A stretch of 7,608 nt of DNA. Origin: DAOTVD01 sp034437075 (GTDB lineage: Bacteria; Chloroflexota; Anaerolineae; Aggregatilineales; J027). This document shows, piece by piece, positions 1 through 6,804 of the stretch (position 1 is the stretch's first letter; the number at the start of each line of letters is the position of its first letter). Below the pieces are notes generated by a model. The model was not told the DNA's origin. It was given only the letters and a program-made list of their open reading frames with translations, and did no database searches. Location: positions 1 through 7,608 of the forward strand of contig DAOTVD010000325.1 in assembly GCA_034437075.1 (NCBI GenBank), in the 5' to 3' direction. The translations under genes were made by a program, and so were the position numbers.

Positions 1-543
1 GATGTAATCCAGGCGCAGGCTGTTTTCGCCCTGGCGTGCCGCATCGCGCGGCACCGCAAAAAGTGGACGGGCCACGAATAGCCATTCTTCGCCGCCTGGG
101 GTTTGCAGACGGCCCTGGTCGAACAACGCGCGCCTATTCTCGACAATGCTGTTACGCAGCGGTTGCTGTTCGGTGATGCGCAATTGATCGTCCCTGGTCA
201 GAATTTCCGAACTGTCGTACAGTACGTGGCCTTCGATGGAGGTGACGAGTATGCGGTATGTTGTATCAGCGGCGGCGGCGTCTAGTGTAGCCTGTAAACC
301 CAGCAAACTTTCTTCAAGGAGTTGACGACGTTGGCGCGGGGGTAGGCCGCGCCAAGTTTCGTTGGCTACCAAGTTGCCGAAGTTGGTCTGTACAGAGGTC
401 GCAGCCAAATCGTTATACAGGGCATCTGTGACGACAGGCCGCGCGAACAAGACCAAAATCAGCACCACGCCCATTAACCCCAGCGCGATGAGCAAAACGG
501 CGATAAACCCGCCGAGCAACCGTACTTGTAACCCGTTGACCAT
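1..543 (-). CDS. Sensor histidine kinase-like protein, N-terminal part (cut by window edge)
   Basis: The minus strand is open from an ATG at 543-541 to the left edge, giving 181 residues with no stop. The protein begins with a short basic segment, then one strongly hydrophobic helix (about residues 9-33) ending in ARPV. A hydrophilic, probably extracytoplasmic segment follows. It contains an EGHVLYDS stretch (104-111) and EEWLFVARPL (152-161), which resemble the core strands of the PAS/CACHE-like sensor domains of two-component kinases. A membrane anchor followed by such a domain is typical of sensor histidine kinases, many of which start this way. The HAMP, DHp and ATPase domains would lie outside the window, so the kinase function is inferred. 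A methyl-accepting or diguanylate cyclase receptor remains possible. No other ATG, GTG or TTG lies in frame in the intergenic region, which supports this start. The ribosome site is weak (GGGACG, about 6 nt upstream). The gene diverges from the YtxH-like gene. Confidence 0.65.
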   Translation of the reverse strand, partial: MVNGLQVRLLGGFIAVLLIALGLMGVVLILVLFARPVVTDALYNDLAATSVQTNFGNLVANETWRGLPPRQRRQLLEESLLGLQATLDAAAADTTYRILVTSIEGHVLYDSSEILTRDDQLRITEQQPLRNSIVENRRALFDQGRLQTPGGEEWLFVARPLFAVPRDAARQGENSLRLDYI

Positions 544-571
544 AACAAGCGTCCCAAAAAATGTGTATAAT
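542..571 (+). promoter_or_regulatory. Candidate sigma70-type promoter for the YtxH-like gene
   Basis: A perfect TATAAT lies at 566-571. ATAACA at 542-547 matches the TTGACA consensus at 4 of 6 bases with an 18-bp spacer. Transcription would begin near 578, about 25 nt before the ATG at 603. The perfect -10 box in an intergenic region directly ahead of a gene is the main support. The -35 match is weak and overlaps the start of the divergent gene. Confidence 0.45.
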
Positions 572-593
572 GCACACGATAAAATCGTGTAAG
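564..593 (-). promoter_or_regulatory. Candidate divergent promoter for the sensor-kinase-like gene
   Basis: On the minus strand, CTTACA (593-588) matches TTGACA at 4 of 6 bases and TATACA (569-564) matches TATAAT at 4 of 6, with an 18-bp spacer. This would give a leader of about 15 nt before the ATG at 543. Both boxes are imperfect and the call rests mostly on position. It overlaps the opposing -10 box, so the two promoters would compete for polymerase. Confidence 0.25.
574..590. promoter_or_regulatory. Perfect inverted repeat, candidate operator
   Basis: ACACGAT (574-580) and ATCGTGT (584-590) are exact reverse complements around an AAA centre. The repeat covers the expected transcription start of the rightward gene and lies inside the spacer of the candidate leftward promoter. 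A dimeric repressor or response regulator bound here could therefore block or tune both directions. The 3-nt loop and AT-rich arms make a strong RNA hairpin or terminator less likely, and no T-run follows. The symmetry is directly visible; the operator role is inferred. Confidence 0.4.
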
Positions 594-595
594 GA
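591..595 (+). promoter_or_regulatory. Ribosome binding site deciding the start of the YtxH-like gene
   Basis: AAGGA lies 7 nt before the ATG at 603. The open frame extends back to an ATG at 561, but that codon lies within the putative promoter and would add 14 residues unlike the family. The 603 start is preferred for these two reasons. Confidence 0.6.
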
Positions 596-602
596 TACCC
601 CC

Positions 603-830
603 ATGATACAGCGTTTATCAACTTTTGCCGCCGGGTTAATCGGTGGTAGCGTGGTGGGCGTCGTGCTAGCCCTCATCATAGCGCCGGACTCCGGCGAGAA
701 CATCCGCCAACGCATCCGCACCACGGCTCAGCAATTGGCGACCGAAAGTGCACAGGTAGCCCAAGCGCGCCGCGAGACATTGCGCGAACAATTTCAAGCC
801 CAAATTGCGTCCCCTGCTGAAGACGCCTAA
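603..830 (+). CDS. YtxH-domain small protein
   Basis: The 75-residue product has a glycine-rich hydrophobic N-terminal segment (about residues 8-26, GLIGGSVVGVVLALIIAP), then DSGENIRQRIR and a charged, Gln/Ala-rich helical tail (about 40-70) likely to form an amphipathic or coiled-coil helix. A glycine-patterned membrane segment ending in APxSG followed by a basic helix is the signature of the YtxH family (gas-vesicle/general-stress related proteins). Family members are small and mostly of unknown biochemical function; several are stress-induced in Firmicutes. The start at 603 is supported by AAGGA at 591-595. The gene is transcribed away from the sensor-kinase-like gene, and a shared control region suggests related regulation, possibly as part of an envelope stress response. 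That link is an inference. The glycosyltransferase gene lies 48 nt downstream on the same strand, with no obvious terminator between them. Confidence 0.75.
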   Translation: MIQRLSTFAAGLIGGSVVGVVLALIIAPDSGENIRQRIRTTAQQLATESAQVAQARRETLREQFQAQIASPAEDA

Positions 831-878
831 GGGCGGCTCCGGCGGCAGATGCCATAAGCTAGCTGGTCACAAAATACG

Positions 879-1643
879 ATGCGTCTAACGGTTGTGTTGC
901 CTACATATAATGAAGCCGAAAACCTCAGACCAATGACCGAAGCCCTACGCGGATTATCGCTAGAGGCTGACCTTAACATTTTGGTGGTGGATGACAATTC
1001 GCCGGATGGCACCGGGGATTTGGCCGATGCGTTGGCCGCCCAATATCCCCAGCAAATTCAAGTGTTACACCGCCAAGCCAAAGAAGGGCTCGGCAAAGCC
1101 TATCTCGCGGGCTTCCAAAAGGCGTTGCAAGATGGCGCCGATTTAATCTTGCAGATGGATTGCGATTTTTCACATAAACCCGAATACATCCCCGATATGC
1201 TCGCGGCGATCCAAGATGCCGATATGGTGCTAGCCTCGCGCTTTGCCAAAGGTGGCAAGGTCGATGATAGTTGGGCCTGGTGGCGTAAATTGCTCAGTTG
1301 GTTTGCCAATAGCGTCTATGTGCGCCTGATGCTGAATACGCATTTGCGCGATTCGACCGGGGGGTTCCGGTTGTGGCGGCGCGAAACGTTGCTAGGGATG
1401 GATATTCAAGAGCGTATCCACTCCAACGGCTATGTCTTTCAGGTCGAAATGGCGTATGTTGCCCTCAAACTTGGTTATATCATAAAGGAAATACCGATCT
1501 ATTTTCCAGATCGGCAAGCGGGCGAGTCGAAGATGAGTTTTCATGTCCAGTATGAAGCCGCGCTGCGCGTTTTGGAAGTCTACGCGCGGCATCGCCAACT
1601 TCGCCCGGATGACCGCGCCGCGTTAGCCAGCGAGACCTCGTAG
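879..1643 (+). CDS. GT2 polyprenyl-phosphate mannose/hexose synthase (DPM1-like)
   Basis: The 254-residue protein is a family 2 glycosyltransferase of the dolichol-phosphate mannosyltransferase (DPM1/Ppm1) type. Such enzymes transfer a hexose from a nucleotide sugar (GDP-mannose in DPM1) to a polyprenyl phosphate on the cytoplasmic face of the membrane. Visible motifs are VVLPTYNEAEN near the N-terminus, DDNSPDGT (38-45), the metal-binding DxD as DCD (94-96, followed by FSH), SRF with a nearby GG (120-126), STGGFR (159-164), HSNGYVFQVEM (181-191) and FPDRQAGESKMS (209-220). Length matches soluble eukaryotic-type DPM1; there is no C-terminal membrane domain, so it must act at the membrane surface or with a partner. 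The DCD form is slightly unusual, since DAD is common. ATG 879 is the first start after an in-frame TAA; no clear ribosome site is visible. The stop lies 2 nt before the next gene, implying translational coupling and joint function. Donor sugar cannot be fixed from sequence. Confidence 0.9.
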   Translation: MRLTVVLPTYNEAENLRPMTEALRGLSLEADLNILVVDDNSPDGTGDLADALAAQYPQQIQVLHRQAKEGLGKAYLAGFQKALQDGADLILQMDCDFSHKPEYIPDMLAAIQDADMVLASRFAKGGKVDDSWAWWRKLLSWFANSVYVRLMLNTHLRDSTGGFRLWRRETLLGMDIQERIHSNGYVFQVEMAYVALKLGYIIKEIPIYFPDRQAGESKMSFHVQYEAALRVLEVYARHRQLRPDDRAALASETS

Positions 1644-1645
1644 CC

Positions 1646-4600
1646 ATGCGGCGCTTCTGGCCAGATGCGCTCATTCTGCTGGGGCTGCTGCTGGCCCCTT
1701 TGTTGGTTTTTCTGCCCGTGACGCTCGGCGGGCAAACGCTCATTCCCGCCGATAACCTCTATCAATATGAACCCTGGGCAACCCACCGTGCCGCCCAAGG
1801 CGTGCCCGACATCCCCGAAAATGCCCTGGTTTCCGACCTGATCTTCCAGAATTACCAATGGAAGCAGTTTATCCGCGAGAGCATCGCCGAGGGTGAGATT
1901 CCGCTCTGGCAGCCAAACCAATTTGCAGGCTCGCCTTTTTTGGCTACCGGACAACACGCCGCGCTCTACCCGTTCAGCATCATCTACTATGTGTTGCCAT
2001 TACATACCGCGTATGGCTGGTTTACGGTCAGCCAATTGTGGTTGGCGGGCGTGTTCATGTTCTTTTTTGTGCGCGGGATCGGCTTGGGGCGAGGCGCGGG
2101 CTTGGTCGCGGGCCTGACGTACCAACTAAGCGCGTTTATGCTCGTCGGCGCGGTGCACCCGATGATCCAGAGTGTGGCGGCTTGGTTGCCGCTGATTCTG
2201 CTGATGCTGGAATGGATCATTGCAGGGCGGCCAGCCTGGCCGGGGGCGCGTGGCATCTTCGGATTGCTGCCCTGGGCGCTCATCGGCGGGGGCGCGCTGG
2301 GGATGGCTTTCCTAGCCGGGCATATCGAGATTACCTATTATACGCTCATCATAATGGCGCTTTATGCGGCTTTGCGCTTGGTGGCAGCCTGGCTGCAAAA
2401 AGCGGATCGGCTGAACAGCTTGTTGCAACGTGGCGTGTTGCTGCTCGTGCTGGTTGCGTTGGGGTTTGGGTTGGGCGCGGCGCAGTTCATCCCATTTTTG
2501 GAAGTCGCCGACGATAGTTTCCGTACAGAACGCTCCACGCTGGACGAAGTACAAGGCTTTGCCCTGCCTCCGCGCCATATCGCCAAATGGCTGATACCGG
2601 ACATATACGGCAACCCGACCCATTACACCTATTTTGACGTGTTCGAGTGGGAAACCCGCGAACATGCCTGGCAGCGCGCCGAAGCTGATGGCCGAATAAC
2701 GCGGATACTCAGCACCGATTATGGCATCAAGAATTATGTCGAAGGCGGGGTGTATGCTGGGCTTTTGCCCTTGTTGTTGGCGGTCATTGGGCTAGGCGCG
2801 GCCTGGCTGGGTAAACGTCCCCAAGCGCCACCCTATCGGCTTATTCTGGTCATTTTGGGCATCCTCGCGCTACTGTTTGCCTTTGGCACGCCTTTTTATG
2901 CTGTGCTGTATTATCTTTTCCCTGGCGTGGATCAATTGCATACCCCATTTCGATGGGCCTATCTCATCACGTTTGTGGTGGCGGTTCTGGCGGCCTTTGG
3001 GGTCGAAGCGTTGGTACAACGCGAGCCACCCGGACGGCTAAACGGCTTTATCAAACGTACTGGCGAACTAGGGATCGCGCTGGGTGGCCTGACCCTGGTC
3101 GGATTGCTGGTCAGTCGCGTGCTATATGATGCGGTCTTCGGCGCATTCGTCGAGCGAGTCTACAACAGCCTAGCAGGGGCCGCGAATGCCTTCCCGAATG
3201 CTGAAGCGTTCTATAGCTATCAGTTCGGCAATGTGGCGATTTTCGGCGCTGTGTTGTTGCTCTCCGGCTTGGCGATCCGGCTTAGCCGCCGGGATTGGCA
3301 CGCGCGGGGGATTCCGGTCTGGCTGGGGCTGGGCGTCGCCGTGCTTTTTGCGGATTTATGGCTGGCCACCGGGGATTTTAACCCCAGTGTTGATCCTAAT
3401 TGGCTAGAATTCACCCCCCCGGCGGTGGCCTGGTTGCAAGCGGAGCAAGCCACCAGCCAAGCCGATGGCGCCGGGCCGTTTCGCATCCAGGCGTATGACT
3501 GGGGCGAGCGTCCGTTGATTGCCAACACGGGTTGGCGCTATGGCTTACAAGATGTGCGCGGCTACGATAGCCTGTTCAGCTTGCAATATGCGCGCTATAT
3601 GGAGCGCATCGCCCCCCAAACCGGCTTGGATTTCAACCGCATCCATCCCGTGTTTTATGACCAGCCAGCACAGTTGCTCGCGCCAGAATACGACCGCTTG
3701 AACGTGCGCTATTTCGTCACAGATTGGATTATCCGCCCGCAGGAAGAATTCGGGGTTGATGATCTGAGCGCCGTGAATCTGGCCCTGGCGGCAGAATTCG
3801 CCGGGGTGCGCATTTACGAAAATCTGGACGCCTGGCCGCGCGCTTATGCTCTACCGCCAGAAGGCATCTCGCAGGCTGGCGAATTTGCCCGCGCGGACGC
3901 TGATCCAACGCCCGCGCGCGTGGCCGAATACGGCGGTTCGACCGTCATCACCGAGATCGAAATGGCCGCGCCTGGCTGGCTCATCCTCAGCGACACGTAT
4001 GCGCCGGGCTGGCGCGCTTTCGTGCGCCCATTGGATAATCCCGACGCCGATGAACGCGAGATCGAGGTGCAGCGCGTGGGGGGCAACTTCCGCGCGGTAG
4101 CCCTGGATGCCGGGGATTGGTCGGTGCGATGGGATTACAGCCCGCAGAGCTTCCAGCTTGGCGCGTTTACGTCGTTCATCACAGGTATGCTGATGATCTT
4201 CCTGGCGTTGGTGTGGGGCTGGCGGACGTTCATCAGCGCGGCGGCGGAGGAAGATGCCGCGCGGCGCGTGGTCAAAAATAGCGTAGCGCCCATCGCGCTG
4301 AATCTGTTCAACCGGGGGATTGATTTCGCGTTCGCGTTTATCATGTTGCGCATTCTAGGCCCAGCGGATGCGGGGATTTACTATTATGCCATCGTGATTT
4401 TTGGCTGGTTCGATATTCTGACCAATTTTGGCCTGAACACGTTCCTGACGCGCGAAGTCGCGCGCGACCCATCCAGCGCGGGACGGTATCTGGCCAACAC
4501 AACCGCCTTACGCCTGGGGCTAGCGTTGCTGGGGTTGCCCCTGCTGGGCGGATTTTTGTTCCTGCGTAATCAGACCGTTTCGCCGGGGCTGGATGAAACC

Positions 4601-5743
4601 GCCATGATTGCCATTTTGCTGCTGTACATCGGCCTGATTCCGAATAGCATCAGCACCGGGCTAAGTGCCCTGTTTTATGCGTTCGAAAAAGCCGAATATC
4701 CCGCCGCGCTGGCCACAGTCAGCACCCTATTTAAGGTTTCGTTAGGGCTAGGCGCGCTCTTGCTAGGCTGGGGTGTGATCGGGCTGGCGGGCGTCAGCAT
4801 CATCACGAATCTGGTGACCATGTTGCTGATGACCGGGCTGGCCTTGCCCTTGATACGTGGCACCGGACGAATTGCGCTGGGCGGCATCGCTGTCTTGTCC
4901 GCACCGTTGATGCTGAGCATGCTCTACGAATCGTTTCCTTTGATGCTGAATCACTTCTTGGCAACCATCTTTTTTAAGATTGACATCGTCCTGATGGAGC
5001 CTATCAGCGGGGTGGAGGTGGTCGGCGTATACAGCACGGCCTATAAATGGCTGGACGCGCTGAACATCATTCCTGCCTTTTTCACCATGGCGCTGTTGCC
5101 TTTGCTCTCGCGCCAGGCGCATGAAGACCATGCCGCGCTGCGGCGTAATTATGCCTTTGGTTTCAAAGCATTGGTGATGGTGGCGCTGCCCGTAGCCGTC
5201 GCGACGACGTTTATGGCGCCGGGCCTGATCGGTTTCTTGGGTGGCCCGGCCTTTCTGCCGGATGGCGGCATCGCGTTACAAATTATGATCTGGTCGATTC
5301 CGTTGGGCTGGATTAACAGCCTGACACAATACGTGCTCATCGCGCTAGACCGCCAACGGCAGATCACGCTGGCGTTTATCGTGGCGGTCGGCTTCAACAT
5401 CATCACGAATCTAATTTTCATCCCGCAATATGGCTTTCGTGCGGCGGCTGTGACGACGATTTTTAGCGAGGCGATATTGCTCGTCGGATTTTACTGGTTG
5501 CTGCGGCGTGATGTCGGCGCGATTGATTACATCGGCGCGCTATGGCGCCCGATCTTAGCATCGGGTGTGATGCTCGGCGTGTTGGTTGTGGTGTGGCCTA
5601 TGGCGCCGATCCTGGCGCTGGGCATCGCCATGTTACTTTATCCGGTGCTCTTGGCCGGATTAAAACCCCTAACCGCAGAAGAAAACGCGCGCCTGGGTCG
5701 GATTTTGCCGGGCCGTTTGCAACGCTGGTTCGCGCGCGTCTAA
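1646..5743 (+). CDS. YfhO-family membrane protein fused to a Wzx/MATE-like polysaccharide flippase
   Basis: One uninterrupted frame encodes 1365 residues with two full-length modules. Residues 1-861 resemble YfhO, a GT-C-fold transferase-like family. They show an N-terminal helix (8-28), a first outer loop with PADN (D36), SD (D64), GEIPLWQPNQFAGSPF (82-97) and GQH (102-104), many membrane helices to about 574, an extracytoplasmic region with LNVRYFVTD (685-693) and SDTYAPGWRAF (782-792), and a closing helix (842-861). A charged linker (862-876, with EED and ARR) leads into a flippase of the MOP superfamily (about 877-1365). This begins with NLFNRGIDFAFAFIMLRILGP and LTREVAR and has roughly 12-14 helices. 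YfhO proteins are thought to transfer sugars from polyprenyl-phosphate carriers outside the membrane; Wzx-like proteins move lipid-linked sugars across it. Both usually occur as separate proteins of about 850 and 450-500 residues. The upstream DPM1-like gene, 2 nt away, could supply the carrier-linked sugar. Module identity is well supported; substrate and acceptor are unknown. Confidence 0.88.
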   Translation: MRRFWPDALILLGLLLAPLLVFLPVTLGGQTLIPADNLYQYEPWATHRAAQGVPDIPENALVSDLIFQNYQWKQFIRESIAEGEIPLWQPNQFAGSPFLATGQHAALYPFSIIYYVLPLHTAYGWFTVSQLWLAGVFMFFFVRGIGLGRGAGLVAGLTYQLSAFMLVGAVHPMIQSVAAWLPLILLMLEWIIAGRPAWPGARGIFGLLPWALIGGGALGMAFLAGHIEITYYTLIIMALYAALRLVAAWLQKADRLNSLLQRGVLLLVLVALGFGLGAAQFIPFLEVADDSFRTERSTLDEVQGFALPPRHIAKWLIPDIYGNPTHYTYFDVFEWETREHAWQRAEADGRITRILSTDYGIKNYVEGGVYAGLLPLLLAVIGLGAAWLGKRPQAPPYRLILVILGILALLFAFGTPFYAVLYYLFPGVDQLHTPFRWAYLITFVVAVLAAFGVEALVQREPPGRLNGFIKRTGELGIALGGLTLVGLLVSRVLYDAVFGAFVERVYNSLAGAANAFPNAEAFYSYQFGNVAIFGAVLLLSGLAIRLSRRDWHARGIPVWLGLGVAVLFADLWLATGDFNPSVDPNWLEFTPPAVAWLQAEQATSQADGAGPFRIQAYDWGERPLIANTGWRYGLQDVRGYDSLFSLQYARYMERIAPQTGLDFNRIHPVFYDQPAQLLAPEYDRLNVRYFVTDWIIRPQEEFGVDDLSAVNLALAAEFAGVRIYENLDAWPRAYALPPEGISQAGEFARADADPTPARVAEYGGSTVITEIEMAAPGWLILSDTYAPGWRAFVRPLDNPDADEREIEVQRVGGNFRAVALDAGDWSVRWDYSPQSFQLGAFTSFITGMLMIFLALVWGWRTFISAAAEEDAARRVVKNSVAPIALNLFNRGIDFAFAFIMLRILGPADAGIYYYAIVIFGWFDILTNFGLNTFLTREVARDPSSAGRYLANTTALRLGLALLGLPLLGGFLFLRNQTVSPGLDETAMIAILLLYIGLIPNSISTGLSALFYAFEKAEYPAALATVSTLFKVSLGLGALLLGWGVIGLAGVSIITNLVTMLLMTGLALPLIRGTGRIALGGIAVLSAPLMLSMLYESFPLMLNHFLATIFFKIDIVLMEPISGVEVVGVYSTAYKWLDALNIIPAFFTMALLPLLSRQAHEDHAALRRNYAFGFKALVMVALPVAVATTFMAPGLIGFLGGPAFLPDGGIALQIMIWSIPLGWINSLTQYVLIALDRQRQITLAFIVAVGFNIITNLIFIPQYGFRAAAVTTIFSEAILLVGFYWLLRRDVGAIDYIGALWRPILASGVMLGVLVVVWPMAPILALGIAMLLYPVLLAGLKPLTAEENARLGRILPGRLQRWFARV

Positions 5744-5785
5744 AATCATAAGCGCCTCAAGATAGAAAGTGAGAACAACAACACT

Positions 5786-6793
5786 ATGGAATATCGCTAT
5801 ATGGGCCGTACGGGCCTCAAAGTGAGTGAACTGTGCCTGGGAACGATGACCTTTGGCCGCGAATTGGACGAAAAAGATAGCCATGCCATGCTCGACCGCT
5901 TCGCGGAAGCGGGCGGCGATTTTATCGACACTGCCGATGTGTATACGCGCGGCGTATCAGAGGAAATTACCGGGCGTTGGCTGAAAAACCAGAAACGCGA
6001 AAATTTCATCATTGCTACCAAAGTGCGCTTTGCGATGGGCGACGGGCATAACGAGGTCGGCCTGAGCCGCAAACATATTCTGGAAGGGGTCGAGCAGAGC
6101 TTGCGCCGCCTGAATACGGACTATATCGACCTGTACCAAGTCCATGCCTGGGACCCTGGCACGCCGCTCGAAGAAACGTTGCGCACGCTCGACAGCCTGG
6201 TGACGGCGGGTAAAGTCCGCTATATCGGCGTTAGCAACTTCAAGGGCTGGCAATTGCAAAAAGCCATGGATATAAGCCATCAAATGGGCCTGGAAGCCTT
6301 CGCCTGCTTGCAACCGCTATATAACCTGCTGGATCGCTCGCTGGAATGGGAATTGCTAGACGTTGCGCAGAACGAAGGGCTCGGCATCATCCCCTGGAGT
6401 CCCCTACGCGGCGGTTGGCTGACGGGCAAGTATCGCCGGGGCATGGAAAAGCCGCCCGAAGGCACGCGCATCGAAATCGCAGACGAAAACAACTGGTCGG
6501 AAGGGTGGAGTAATTACGCCACCGAGCGCACCTGGGATGTTATCGACGCGCTGCTAGAAGTTGCTGAAGCCGAAGGCAAAGAACCCGCGCAAGTGGCGCT
6601 GAATTGGGTGCTGCATCGCCCGGGCATTACCTCGCCCATCATCGGCGCGCGCAAAATGTCGCAGCTAGAAAGTAATCTGGGCGCAGTCGGTTGGCAGATT
6701 GACGCTGAAAACCTGGCCAAACTGAACGCCATTAGCGAGATGCCCAAAGTGTATCCCTATGATTTCCTTGATTTGGTCACGGGTAACCGCTAG
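5786..6793 (+). CDS. Aldo/keto reductase (NADPH-dependent)
   Basis: The 335-residue protein is a full-length aldo/keto reductase with the (beta/alpha)8 barrel pattern. It would be a soluble cytoplasmic enzyme reducing carbonyl groups with NADPH. The N-terminus (YRYMGRTGLKVSELCLGTM) is standard for the family. The catalytic tetrad is visible as D48 (FIDTADVY), Y53, K79 (IIATK) and H120 (YQVHAWD). GKVRYIGVSNF and a C-terminal cofactor segment (285-300, IIGARKMSQLESNLGA) complete the picture. The type resembles YajO/AKR11-like or Tas-like reductases; substrate is unknown. ATG 5786 places the family N-terminus correctly. The ribosome site is poor (GTGAG-like, about 12 nt upstream). It lies 42 nt after the fusion gene, without a visible terminator, so readthrough is possible. 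A second, different aldo/keto reductase follows after 11 nt, suggesting an operon. Confidence 0.93.
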   Translation: MEYRYMGRTGLKVSELCLGTMTFGRELDEKDSHAMLDRFAEAGGDFIDTADVYTRGVSEEITGRWLKNQKRENFIIATKVRFAMGDGHNEVGLSRKHILEGVEQSLRRLNTDYIDLYQVHAWDPGTPLEETLRTLDSLVTAGKVRYIGVSNFKGWQLQKAMDISHQMGLEAFACLQPLYNLLDRSLEWELLDVAQNEGLGIIPWSPLRGGWLTGKYRRGMEKPPEGTRIEIADENNWSEGWSNYATERTWDVIDALLEVAEAEGKEPAQVALNWVLHRPGITSPIIGARKMSQLESNLGAVGWQIDAENLAKLNAISEMPKVYPYDFLDLVTGNR

Positions 6794-6796
6794 GAG
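6792..6796 (+). promoter_or_regulatory. Ribosome binding site overlapping the preceding stop codon
   Basis: AGGAG overlaps the TAG stop (6791-6793) of the first aldo/keto reductase and sits 8 nt before the ATG at 6805. This arrangement fixes the start of the second gene and indicates that the two reductases are translated from one message. Confidence 0.7.
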
Positions 6797-6804
6797 CGTT
6801 TGGG

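Noticed and set aside
561..602. Longer start (ATG 561) for the YtxH-like protein
   Set aside because: The ATG sits on the putative -10 region, the extra 14 residues do not fit the family, and AAGGA is well placed for ATG 603.
413..724. 103-codon minus-strand open frame spanning the divergent promoter region
   Set aside because: It overlaps both the sensor-like gene and the YtxH-like gene out of frame and resembles no family; the two genes explain the region better.
829..878. GC-rich stretch after the YtxH-like stop as a terminator
   Set aside because: The GGCGGCTCCGGCGGC stretch does not form a clear stem-loop and has no T-run after it.
906..911. Second TATAAT box
   Set aside because: It lies within codons for the conserved PTYNE motif of the glycosyltransferase, so it is explained by coding sequence and has no suitable gene start after it.
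2038..2517. 159-codon plus-strand open frame inside the fusion gene
   Set aside because: It lies in another frame of the well-supported YfhO module, and its Arg/Gly/Ala-rich composition is typical of an out-of-frame reading of GC-rich coding DNA.
5744..5785. Possible terminator or promoter between the fusion gene and the first aldo/keto reductase
   Set aside because: No hairpin, T-run or convincing -35/-10 pair could be seen in these 42 bases.
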